This document shows positions 32,741-43,700 of a DNA stretch of 64,000 nucleotides, piece by piece. The stretch lies in assembly GCA_016098155.1 (NCBI GenBank), contig JAAAJB010000117.1, positions 1 to 64,000 on the forward strand, in the 5' to 3' direction. Each line of letters opens with the position of its first letter. Position 1 is the stretch's first letter. This DNA comes from Actinomortierella ambigua. Lineage: Eukaryota; Mortierellomycota; Mortierellomycetes; Mortierellales; Mortierellaceae. Both the position numbers and the translations under genes were made by a program. The notes under the pieces are model-generated. The model was not told the origin of the DNA, searched no databases, and was given only the letters and a program-made list of their open reading frames with translations.

Positions 32741-34796
32741 TCATTCCTGGTCCGCCTGATTGTTCTCGACGGCCGCCAGCAGCTGCTCCAGGTTGGGGAC
32801 ACAGATCATGCGCTTTTGGACCGAGCCCATGACAAAGGCCTGTTTGTTGGACGAGTCGACGACGACGAGATCCTGTAAGAAGGTGCATTCGGACCCCGTG
32901 GTCACATCCATCACAATATCGCCCACCTGCATCTTCACTTTGCCAGACTTGTACACAAGTAACCGCCCAATCTTGCCCTCCTGCGCCAACGGTGCCTCAC
33001 TCAGTCCGTCATCCTCGCTTGCTGCCTTCATCGTCGGCCCACCGGGGGTCGCCTTGGGCTTGGCGCGCTGACCGGCGGGTGGTCCTCCTCCTGCTGCTGC
33101 TGCGCTGGGACTGGCAGTGGCGCTGCCGAGTTTGGGTGTATCCTCCTCCTCCTTCTTGACGGCCACGAGGCCACTGGCGCTTTTCAGCTTGGACATGTCA
33201 CCGTCTTCAGGCTCGGCCTTGACCTTGACCAGATCTGGATCGGTCTCAGTTGCACCGGGTGTAGAGTCATCGAGTTGCAGGTCTTCCATCATGGCCGGCA
33301 GAGGACGAGGCTTAAAGTTTGGAACCACACTTGGGAACTGGAAGAAGAACATCTGGTCTTCTTGCCACTATTTTCCAAAGTAGCATGAAAAGAAGAGAGA
33401 AGATGCCCGTTAGATCATTCGTGTTTACTTAAAATACAGTTACACATCATCCTCTCTCCAAATGATCCAACAAGCAACTTACTGCAGGCAGCAGATCTTG
33501 CGCGGGGCCTTCAATCTTGGGCTTCACATCTTGATAAACGCCAGAGAATAATGACAACGAATAAAAAAAATATTGATAAAGAGTGAGTATTCGTCTATGC
33601 AAAGTCCCTTCTCTCCTTGGGTGAAACCATGTTCAACTTCTTTTCCTTACCTAGAGTCTCTTCGCCTTCCAACACTCCATCCTCAGCCATCTCCTGCTTC
33701 ACCCGCGCACCCCCAGCAGCAGCAGCAGCAGCGGCAGCAAGATCGACATCACCGGCGCCGGTGGGCAACGACGCATCGGCAGTACCGGAGCCAAACTTCA
33801 TATCGATGACAGCATCGCCATAGTACTCCCGATCATCGCCCGTCAAGCCATCGTCATCGCCCGAGGCACGTTCGACCTTGACCCCCTGAACGCCCGTGTA
33901 GCTCGAATGGGCGCCGCTGGCGCTGCCGCCGCCGCGCGAAGCCATCTGTTGGTGCTTGGACGCCCAGCGGTTGCCTGCTGCCGAAGGACCGAGCGAGAAC
34001 GGACCGGACGCGGTCGCGGCTTCGTCGTTATGGCCAAACCCACCACGGCTTCCTCCTCGTCCTCCGCGTCCGCCGCGTCCACGACCTCGTTCTCCACGGC
34101 CACGACCCTTGAAGGGGCAGAGATGAATAAAGTGAATAAAAAATAGAGTCAGTCCATCCAACATTTTTTCTTTCCGCGAGGACCACTTTCGTTATTTTTT
34201 TTTCTTTTTTGACCGAGCATTTGATTTTTTTCCTCCGCTTCCTTACAGAGAGTCCGCGACCAGTGTCTGATGATCCTGCTCTAGACTCATCCAGCAACGA
34301 AGGCGCACTATTGAACGAGAGTTTTGTTTTAAAAGGAGAGAAAAAAAAAGGTAAAGAATTAGGAAACACTTTAGCTTTCGTTCATACCTTTTCTCTCCCC
34401 TTGTCTTCTTCCTCTTCCTCTTCTTTCGTTTTTCTTTTTTCGTCTTCCATTCAGAAAACGAAAGAAAAAAAAGATGAACAAAAAAAAAAAGTTTCCACCC
34501 ACTTACGCATCCTTCTTATTCCGCTTCGACGGCACCGTCGGTGTAAACTTGATCTTAGTAGCTCCTCCACGCGTCGACGCCCCTCCGCCTGCTCCTCCTC
34601 CGCCACCATGTGCGCCCCGCAACGACGCCAACCGTCCTCCAGGGGCCGTGGGCGTTGCATGCAACGATCCGATCCGCGTGTTGGACGATGAAGATCCTGC
34701 TGCGGCGAGCCCCCGTCCCGGTGTAGGACTGTTGTGTGCCGACGAAGACGCGCTGCCGGTGCCTGTGGAAGACGAGTCTGGGCCAGAGTCTGTCAT
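32741..34796 (-). CDS. RPC53: RNA polymerase III subunit RPC4 (Rpc53)
   Basis: Pol III subunit that with Rpc37 acts in initiation, termination and reinitiation. Exons 34796-34507, 34307-34247, 34107-33651, 33529-33483 and 33367-32741 give 493 residues with all phases closing; two exons are only 61 and 47 nt. The N-terminal region holds KFTPTVPSKRNKK, a family motif. An Arg-Gly tract (GRGRGERGRGRGGRGGRGG) follows, and then an acidic/Ser linker. The last exon has DQMFFFQFPSVVP and the terminal dimerisation domain GKIGRLLVYKSGKVKMQVGD, with DVTTGSECTFLQDLVVVD. Several psi-K-x-E motifs (VKVE, VKQE, VKAE, VKKE) lie in the linker. Yeast Rpc53 is, as I recall, a SUMO target. It is tandem with DSN1 upstream. 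Confidence 0.93.
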
Positions 34797-35233
34797 TTGT
34801 GTTTGATTATCTTTTTTTTGTAGAGGGAAGGAGGGGAGAGAAAGAAAACGGGAAAGAACGAGAAAACTGTTGAAGACGAGACAAAAAAACGTGAATGAAT
34901 GGAAGAAAGAAAAAGAGACAATGGTGTGTCGGTGAGAACGGAGTTGGCCGCGCTTAGGTGATGCTAAGGAGTGGTCGTAGCGAAGAGGAAGATGGAAATA
35001 CAACGGACCACTGCCAAATGAGGGTCCTTTCTTTCTTTCCTTTTGTACAAAAAAAGAAAAGCTGCATGCAAAAAAGAGCTTTTGTTTTGTTGAAGCAAAT
35101 AATGGACTGCTTTTTGGATGCCCCGCTCCTGATCCTCTTTGGTCGCCACCATTTTTTTTCCTGCCGCCAAAGAAACTCATTTCTGGAGAAATTTATTCAT
35201 AAACTAGGGTGAGTAGGTGAGTGGGTAGAGTTT
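34797..35233. other. Intergenic, 437 bp, upstream of RPC53
   Basis: This is the promoter/leader of RPC53 and the 3' flank of DSN1, both minus strand. It is purine-rich just before the RPC53 start. No further gene is seen. Confidence 0.5.
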
Positions 35234-37870
35234 TTAGATACACAACCGCGACAGCCGCCGCATAATGTCCCGGGTATCGGGCGTGCTCTCGACAGCCGGT
35301 GGTGGTGGTGGTGCTATTGTTGGCTGTCGGTCTGCCGATGGCTGTGCCTTGAAGCTTGTGGTACTATTAGCACTGCCTGCCATCAGTGACGACAGTGCAG
35401 ACGATGCTGCCGATGTTGTTGAAGAGGACGAAGAAGACGAGGGAGATGTGGATGACGGTGGTGGGAAAGGAAGTGAGATGTGCCCTTTCAGCGTGGTGGT
35501 TGGATGTTGTGAGGATGAGGAGGATATCGGTGACGACGACGAAGCGGATGTAAAGGCGAGTGGGTACGGTGCCGAAGTATCGATAGGTGGTCGTTGTCGC
35601 CTCTCCATTGCCACTGCCACTTGCTCCAGAACTTGGTCTGCATACTGTCTTGCCACCTCATTAAACTGAGATGCCCTGTACAACATATCTCGCATATCAT
35701 CCACCTATTTAGATTGTACAAAAAGAAAGTAGGGTGTGAGGGAGGAGAAAGTAGTAGTAGTGGTGGTGGGGAGGGGGAGCGCCATTGTCAAATCTTCATA
35801 AGCATTTTTTTTAAAAAAAAAAAAAAATCAATTGTTACCTGACTCTCCAGGTTCTTCATCTTCTCGGGTATCCATCGGGTGTCCAGTCCTGTGGAGAGTG
35901 AGATCCGGTTGGTGTTGGCGGGGCTTGGTGATTGATTATCGGTAGCAGTGGCTCCTGTACCAGCAGACCGCGGCCGGCTCTTCGCCGTCGTTATCTTTGT
36001 CAACAAAAGGGTATCGTCGCGCGGTTGGCAGTGTTTTTCCCACAGCCGGCGCTCATCCGCCGTCAAGATGTCGACGTCAATATCATCGGCTGCCTTGGCC
36101 GGGAACACGATGGGTTCGTCCCCGGGAGGCACCCCTATTCCACTGTCCAGGATCGACGCATGGAATGTATTGTAGGCACTGATCAACTGGGTCCATTGCT
36201 CGTCCTCGTGCTTGAGCTTCACCATCTGTTCATCATACTCGCGTAGCTTGCGTCGGTTCTCTACATTCTGCTTGTGAGGCTTTTTGGGAACTGGTTTGCT
36301 GGACGACGACAGCGATAGAGAAGACGACTCCTTGGGGTCTTGCGGTCGATTGTACCATGATAGAAGAATCTTGTTGTTGATGGTCATGTTTAGAACCTCC
36401 TCCTGCACCGCCTTGGCAATCTTGAGAGCCGATGAAGAGGTGGATGTTGCCTTGACAGTCGCTGGAGTCATGGCATCGGCACTCTTCCGTCCACACCACG
36501 CCAAAAGCTGCTTCATCCGTGCAATGTCTGGCAAGTCGGCAGAAATATGTCGATAGAATCCTCTGGGGTCAATCGAAGGGTGTGGTTGGGCTAAATGACC
36601 GTTAATAAAAAAGAGTAGAAAAAGTTTGTAAAAAGGCATCTTTTTTTCGGGTCACTAGTACTGCAGTGGGCATGTCGCTTCCCCTCGAAACTGTAGCCGT
36701 CCCCTTCTTTCTATACCTTCAAATCCACTGCCAATGGATGATGCTCGTTTGCCCCGGAGAGTAAAGCTTGATCGCCGTGAGTCACCCCGCATGTCCTTGT
36801 TCTTCTTAATCATGGGTGTCTCACGCATAGGGATGGCCACAATCGACTCTGCTATCCTGGTCGGTGTATGGTCTCCACCAGTTCTTCTTGAGCGGGTCGA
36901 TGACGATGATGACGATGGTGGTCCGCTTGTATTGCCAGTGACAGGATGTCGCGTAGTTCTTGCTGATGCTGTGTTGGTGCTCCGCTGTGCTTGCTTCCGT
37001 GAAGAGTGGGCACCTCCTCTCCTAGGATTGACCAAATCCTCCTGGGAGGGTGACCGTTCGGGTGTAGGTGGGTGTGTGCCATTCCCTGAACCATTCACGT
37101 CTACCAGGAGCTTGTTGGTGGGGTTCCGTAGCTGGCGTTCCGTTGGTAACGACGATGGTAGTGGTGCTGTTGTGGTCTTTTTCCTTGCAAAGACGAATCC
37201 CCGGTCTTCTTCCATGACTATTGTTGTTTTTTCAGTATCAAGGGGGAAAAAAAAGTGTTAAATGGTCTCTTCCAATAAATTCCAAAGGATCGTTCAAAAA
37301 GTCAATCTCTGTAACATACATCTCTTGATCGGTCGATGCTATCGGCAGCACAGATAAGCATCACCATTGATTAAAAGTAAAAAAAGGGTAGAGCAGGATG
37401 TTAATATCAAAGAAGAATGCAGGAGCTACCTTTGCAACCAATTGAAGAAGGGGCCATTGGGTGTTTACCTGTGCAGGGTCGTGATAGGAGCTTATCGACT
37501 GCATGCTCTCGGAGGTTGGTAAAGGGGCGGGTCGTGTTCCTGTCGAATGACTACTGGACCACGACTGGTGCGGGTGGTCGACATTGTACATTGTCCTGGA
37601 CTGGGGCACAAAGTCGCTCATGTCGTCCTCATCCGAGACCTCCAGTTTGCGCTTTTGAGCTCGCTTCCCTGTTGTCGTTGTAGCTGTTGTTGTTGTTCTT
37701 GTGTTGGTGGTGTTTGCTGATGTCGGCTCGTGAGCAGCGCCGGTTGTACCATTGGCCTTTGGCTTTTGCTTTTTACTGCTGCTGCGAGAGCGGGAAACGG
37801 GTTTTGGGGGGAGGGAGTTGAGAGGAACAGGAGCCATGGTGGCGGTGGCGGTGGCGGACCGCGGTGGCAT
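35234..37870 (-). CDS. DSN1: Kinetochore protein Dsn1 (Mis13), MIS12/MIND complex
   Basis: Subunit of the MIS12 complex, linking inner-kinetochore CENP-C/Mif2 to KNL1 and NDC80. Exons: 37870-37469, a 19-nt microexon 37338-37320, 37217-36717, 36590-35839 and 35704-35234; 714 residues, phases closing only if the microexon is included. The N-terminus is disordered and basic. MEEDRGFVFARKK is the DDGFVF-type motif. RRSSFTLRGKRASS (about 288-301) is the Aurora B/Ipl1 autoinhibitory segment. PHPSIDPRGFYRHISADLP with MKQLLAWCGRK is the Dsn1 core. VQEEVLNMTINNKILLSWYNRP lies in the coiled-coil region, and helical C-terminal segments (DDMRDMLYRASQFNEVARQ) complete the complex-forming part. It diverges from the PQ-loop gene. 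Confidence 0.9.
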
Positions 37871-38595
37871 GGCAAAAGTGGGGTGGGGTTGGGGGGATGG
37901 CCACCAATTGTGTGAGGAAGGGGAGGGGGGAGGGAGGGAGGTTGTCTCTTTCGTGTACGTGAATGCAGGAAATAAGTGTTTGACACGAAACTGGATTGAA
38001 AATCAATCAATGTGAACACACTCGCAGACAGACAATGAAGACGAAGGAGGGGAGCGAATCGCGTTGTGGTGTGGAGAATGGAGCAAGGATTTATGTAGAG
38101 GGAGGAAGAAGAGGAGGATGTGAAAGGATGTTTTCTCCCGTTGAGGGTGGGTAGTGGTGGTAGTGGTGGTGGGGTGTAATCATGTAATGCAAAAACGATC
38201 CTTCAACAATTGAGGGCCGTAATACGTCAAAGAAGAACTTTTGGCGGGGAGTCTGTGGCACGTGAGAGAGAGAGAGAGAAATGTCCGCGTGAGTGGGCGA
38301 ACTGAAGGCAACAGTCACCTTGCGCTGCACGACCATTGTCGTGCCCCTTTTTGGGTCACTGACAGTTCGCCTCTCCCTTGAACGAAACGTCCATACTTTT
38401 ACACGACTCCCACCCACCATCTCATTCATTCCTTCATTCCTGACCTCACTTGTCTCTCTCCTGTCCCCTTCCTTGTTGCTCCTCATTGCCTTGGCTTTCG
38501 TTCCTTTTCTCTCATTCGCTCCCCATACCTCCCACCGCGTAGACCTTTCGAACAACCAACTGTCTGTGAACTTGAGACCATCCATCTTCTCCACA
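37871..38595. promoter_or_regulatory. Divergent interval, DSN1 / PQ-loop gene
   Basis: 725 bp lie between two outward-facing start codons. The plus-strand half (38390-38590) is pyrimidine-rich, as seen before other starts in the window. No TATA box is obvious. Confidence 0.5.
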
Positions 38596-39912
38596 ATGCT
38601 ACTGCAGATAGCCAACGTCCTCAAGCCAGACGACCCTGCCCCTGGCGAATGTATCGAGGACCACCAAAGCGCAGAGTTGGCCCTGAATGTCTTTATCCTC
38701 GCGGGCATGGTCATCTCCTACGTGCCTCAGGTATATATATATCACCCTGTTTCTTCCTTTCTTCTTTTCTTGGCGTGTGCATACAAAATAGGTTTGACCC
38801 TGACAAGGGTGCCACGCACCCCTGCCTGCCTGCCCTTTGTTCCATAGCGACACGCCAATCAATCCCTTGCCTAACTCCTCTCGTTCCCACCCCCCCTCCA
38901 CTCGATTCTTCATGTTAGCATCTCCGAATCATCCGAAAGGGCACGAGTGAAGGCATCAGTCCATGGTTCCTGCTGCTAGGTTGTGTCTCTGCCACGTCGA
39001 CCTTCTTCAACATTATCATCCTCCAGTGGCGTATCATCCAGTGTTGCAAGGTCATCGTATGTCCCCATTCCGATTTTAGATATAAAGAAAAGAAGAAGAC
39101 TGAGAGAGAGAGAGAGAGAGAGAGAGATCGAATTGAGAACAATGACAGTGTCCCATTCTAACCATCCTATGACCCTTTTTCTTTTCTTTCTTTCATCCTA
39201 TGACTCCGCCCTTCTTTTTCCATAGCGCCTTGGACCATGTCTAGAAAGCATGCTGGGCATCGCGCAGCTCGGCGCCCAGTTTGTCATGTTCTCGCTCGTC
39301 TTTGTGCTCTACCTGATCTACTACCCGCCCTACAAAAAAGTCAACGAGGCCATCCACAACCTCAACCTCAGCTGCCTGCCCGCCACCTCCATGGAATGGG
39401 CCCTCTCCGTCTTCATCGCCAAGGTCGTCCTCGGCCATTTCGTCCTCTGCCTCACCTTTACGACCTTTCTTCTCTCCGTCGTCGGCGGTCCCGAAAACCC
39501 CTGGACCTCTTCCTGGGCGGGTTTCCTCGGCATTCTGAGCGCTACCTTGGCCACCATCCAATACCTGCCCCAGATCTACCGCACCTACCGCCGCAAATCC
39601 GTCGGCGCCCTGAGTATCCCCATGATGCTCATGCAGACCCCCGGCGCTGCCCTCGTGACCTTGTCGTTGATCCTCCGCCCGGGCGCCAACTGGACCACCT
39701 GGATCGTCTATGCCGTCACGGGCACCTTGCAAGGCGTCCTGCTCTGCCTCTGCATCTACTATTACTTCCGCGCTAGGAACCTCGGCTTTGATGCCTTTGA
39801 TAATGCAGAGACTGAGCCTTTGCTGCGCGCCGGCGCTCATAACCCACACCCTCACACGGGGTCGTCTCATCCTCACCCTCCATCGAACAATGCCATTGTC
39901 GATCGTTCGTAG
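38596..39912 (+). CDS. PQ-loop repeat membrane protein
   Basis: Exons 38596-38730, 38919-39056 and 39226-39912 give 319 residues with both introns between codons. The first PQ-loop spans the first intron: VISYVPQ then HLRIIRKGTSEGISPWFLLLG. The second is ATIQYLPQIYRTYRRKSVGALSIPMM. Seven hydrophobic helices can be traced, matching the MtN3/PQ-loop fold of lysosomal/vacuolar cationic amino acid exporters (Ypq/PQLC2), cystinosin and related scramblase-like proteins. The long loop between helices 3 and 5 (KKVNEAIHNLNLSC) places it in a fungal branch whose substrate I cannot assign. The C-terminus is His/Pro-rich after EPLLRAG, a possible acidic-dileucine-like sorting signal. AATAAA lies 66 bp after the stop. 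Confidence 0.88.
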
Positions 39913-39977
39913 ATTATATTATACCCCTTCCCATTTCTCCGTGCTCAACTGTTTTTTCACCCTTCGAATACACACTC

Positions 39978-39983
39978 AATAAA
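39978..39983 (+). terminator. Polyadenylation signal AATAAA, PQ-loop gene
   Basis: AATAAA sits 66 bp past the TAG stop in the 217-bp convergent gap to the ankyrin gene. Confidence 0.55.
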
Positions 39984-40129
39984 AGGATTGAATCGAATAT
40001 TTAGCATTCAAAAGCCAACTTGGCTTTTTTCTTCTTCTTTTAATAATCTCAACAAGTCGGAAGGGTGAGAAAAGTAAGATTGAAACGAAAAACAGAGGAG
40101 AACAAAATAGAAACAATGACAAAAACAAA

Positions 40130-40700
40130 TCAGTGTCCACCAAAAGCACTCTGGTTCAGGAACGACAATGATGAAGGCGTCCCTTGCTGCTGTTGCTGCT
40201 GGTGTTGCTGGTGTTGATGCTGGTGGTGTTGCACCTGAGACGACGACGATGTTGCGCCCAAGTCATGAAGATACCCTCCGCCACCACTACCACCACCACC
40301 GTTCATCCCTGGTGGCCGACTACTGCCGATCGCGCCCCCTACCGACTGAGGCCCAGAGCCACGACGGTTGACTCCAATCGTCGCCTGAAGTGAGTCCATC
40401 CCAACCGTCGTCGTCGTCGTTGCGTTCACAGCTGCCGTTGTCATCCCGCTGGTACCTCCCATGCCACCGCCTGCCATCGTCGATCCAGAAGCCTTGCTCA
40501 TGCTGCTGCTACGTCCAGCTCCTGGACCGTTCGATGACCCCGTCGTCGTCGTCGTCGTTGTCACCCCTGCTCCAACATTGCCACTCGTGCCAAGACCAAA
40601 CGACAGTCCACCGCCACTGCCTCCTCCGGCACCACCTCCGACACCAAACAGGCTATCCGTGAAAGCCGACGACGCTGCCTGGTGATGAAGGTGTTGTTGT

Positions 40701-40732
<32 letters not shown>

Positions 40733-43700
40733 TTGTTGTTGTTGCTGCTGTTGTTGCTGCGAGAGGTGATGACCATGATGATGGTGATGATGCAAATGCG
40801 ACGAAAACGCGCTGCCTCGGATCGGGCTCGTCGCGCCTGCCGACAACGGCTGGTGATGGTGGTAGGACGACGGGTACACGACATTGGTCTCCAGTACCAA
40901 TCCAGAACTCCACTGACTATACTCCGACGTCGGTGTCTTGCCGACGACGCTATTGTAGCTCTTGGTTCCAATCGCCGCTTTCGCCAGTCCGGGCGGTCCT
41001 CCAGGAGCGGCGGCTGCTGATGTGCCTGTCAAAGAACCCAAGCCTGTCGCCTCTGCACCCGCTCCAGGGGATCCTCCGCTGCCACTGCTACCTCCTCCAA
41101 CACCACCACTACCGTCGTGGCCCGAGAAGAATGAGCATCCTCCTCCACTCGACGGCGAGGGCTCGATCGGCGATGTCACACTACCGCTCGGCGAAGCACC
41201 CAAGCGGCCTCCACCAACGACGCGCGACGATGCATTCGCTCCCGATCCTGCCGTGTTTTTGTTGCTGTTACCACTGTTGCTGTTGTTGTTGCTGTTATTG
41301 CTGCTACTACTACTGCTTCCCAATCCACTTCCTGGAAAATCATCCGAATCAATAATGCCCGTCATGGCCAAGACATCCTTGATCACATCTCCTTCCTCGT
41401 TGCCAAGATCCAGCTCCTCATTGAACGGCTGCAAACTATCCAACACTGCCGCCGTGTTCGTCAACGCATCGCCAACACGATGGTGGTGGTGCTGGTGCTG
41501 GTGGTGCACATGATGCCCGTGATGACCATGATGGAGATGCGGATGCCCCACCAATGGCGTCAACGACGTCAGGAACGGCGACCCATACGAGCCCACCACC
41601 GACGACGACATGTCTCCCATCGAGCCCATCACCACCGACTGCAGCAACGGCGCCGCCACGATCGATGACCCTGGCGTTCCCCACAGATTATGTTGATGGC
41701 CATGGTGGAGCTGTTGCTGTTGCTGCTGCTGCTGCGACTGCTGTTGAACCTGTCGCATCATACCCGACCCACTGGACGATGGTCCTGCCATACCACCGCT
41801 GTTGATCACGCTTCCTCCTGCAGCCTTGTTCGTCACTGGCGACCCTGTGGTATGACCGAGTCCCGAGTCCCATGCCCCAAGGTCCATGCCTCCTGAGAAT
41901 CCAGAGAAGCTCGACGTCGTGGGATCATACCCGCTGCCGCCGATGCCACCAACACTGCCCGTCAGGTCCAATCCACCAAGTTTCTGAGCCAGCAGGCTGT
42001 CCTGAACCGCACTGCTGTTACTGCTGTTAAACATGCTCATCGAGAAATGATGATCCAGCGCTGCAGAGGCTGCTGCTGAGGCTGCTGCTGATGCCGATGC
42101 CGATGCTGATGAGCTGACCGACGGACTCTTAAAAGCCGTTCCACTCGAGGCCGCACTTGGCCCAGAGCCCGAGGATTGTCGCGAACTTGCAGGCGAAGCT
42201 CCATAAGTGAAGGGAGCTCTTGTCGGCGGTGTCGGTTGGACGGTTCTCGGCGAAGTGAACGTCGACACCGTGGCTGGTCCTGCGTTGGCGGCGGTGATTC
42301 CGATTCCCACTCCTCCTCCTCCCACGGACGACACGGGTGGTACATTGCCGGACGCCATCAGAGGCGTCTGGCTGTTGAATGACTTTCGATGCCCTGTTGT
42401 CGGTGTTCCTGCTCCTGCTCCTGCTCCTCCGCCACCACCACCACCCACAACAACGGGCTGCGATGTCGGTCCATGCACCTGTGGTCGCTGCAACACCTGC
42501 GTCGGAACTGAACGCAACTGCACATGGGGCGCCATGGGCTGCGATCGCTGCAAGATTTGCACAGGGTGATTGACGACACGTTGCTGCCCATGATGTTGCT
42601 GCTGCTGCTGCTGCTGGAAAACAGAACCTGCTCCCGCCCCAGGTGAGCCAGCCTTCTGTCCCAATGATTGCTGGTGAGGATGCATCTGTTGAACATGCTG
42701 CTGCTGCTGTTGTTGTTGCTGTTGATGTTGTTGTGGAGGTTGCTGTGGAGGTTGTTGCTGATGTTGTGATTGCTGCTGCTGCTGAGCGTGATGGTGCAGT
42801 CCATGCTGCATAGCCTGCGAATGTACGGGCTGTTGCATCTGTGCGTTTGACAACAATCCCGGAGGCCGTGATGGCACCTTGCCTCCATGACCATACACGC
42901 CATTCGCTGCCATGCTCAGAGCAATCTGCTGTTTCGCCGCCGCTGTTGTTGCTGCCGCTGATGCTATTACGGCTGCTGCTGTCGCCATCTGCTGCTGGTG
43001 GAGCTGCTGCTGGTGGACAAGTTCCCGCTCAGCCGCCGCCGCCGCCGCTGCCGCTGCTGCTGCTGCTGCTGCTGCTGCCACAACTGCTGCTTGCTCAGCC
43101 TCATCCTCCGAGTCGTCCGCCAGGGCCGACCCACTCGTCAACAGATCAATCGCCTCCTCCACACGGCCTTCTGTCTGGATCAATGCCTTGCGACTATCCC
43201 GGAATTGGAAGCCCATGTCTGCCAGTCGAGTCACCACCAGGTGTGAGGGTCGATAGCTCGTCTTGGGCTTGGGCAATCGAACAACCTTTCCACCCGCTCC
43301 CCCTGTTGCTGCTGCTGTTGCCGAAGAAGATTGCGGCGGTACAGACTTTTGTGCCTGCGACCGGGTGGCAGTCGTCCCTTGCACCTGATGAGCTGTGTTA
43401 CCAGCCACAGCAGAAGGCGTTGCCGACGAAGTCTGTGCCATCGAGGTCAAAGGCGGCGTGGGCGACTTGGCCGTTGCCGCGATCGACGACATTGATGTCG
43501 GTAGACTTGAGTGTCCTGGACTATTGTTTTTCCCAGACCCTCCAGATCCTGCCGACGTCGGTGCAGATGCTGAAGCAGTGTTGGCTGCTGAAACGGCCGC
43601 CGATGCTATTGTAGCCGCTGCTGCTGCTGCTGCTTCCTTCTTGGTCGATTGCGGCTGTTGTTGCTGGGAGTCATTGCCACCACCACCACCACCACCACCG

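Noticed and set aside
37222..37318. Open frame with IDFLNDPLEFIGRDH inside the DSN1 locus
   Set aside because: It looks protein-like, but no GT or GC donor follows before the next acceptor, so it cannot be an exon; it lies in the intron after the microexon.
39241..39876. 211-codon minus-strand frame
   Set aside because: Antisense shadow of the last exon of the PQ-loop gene.
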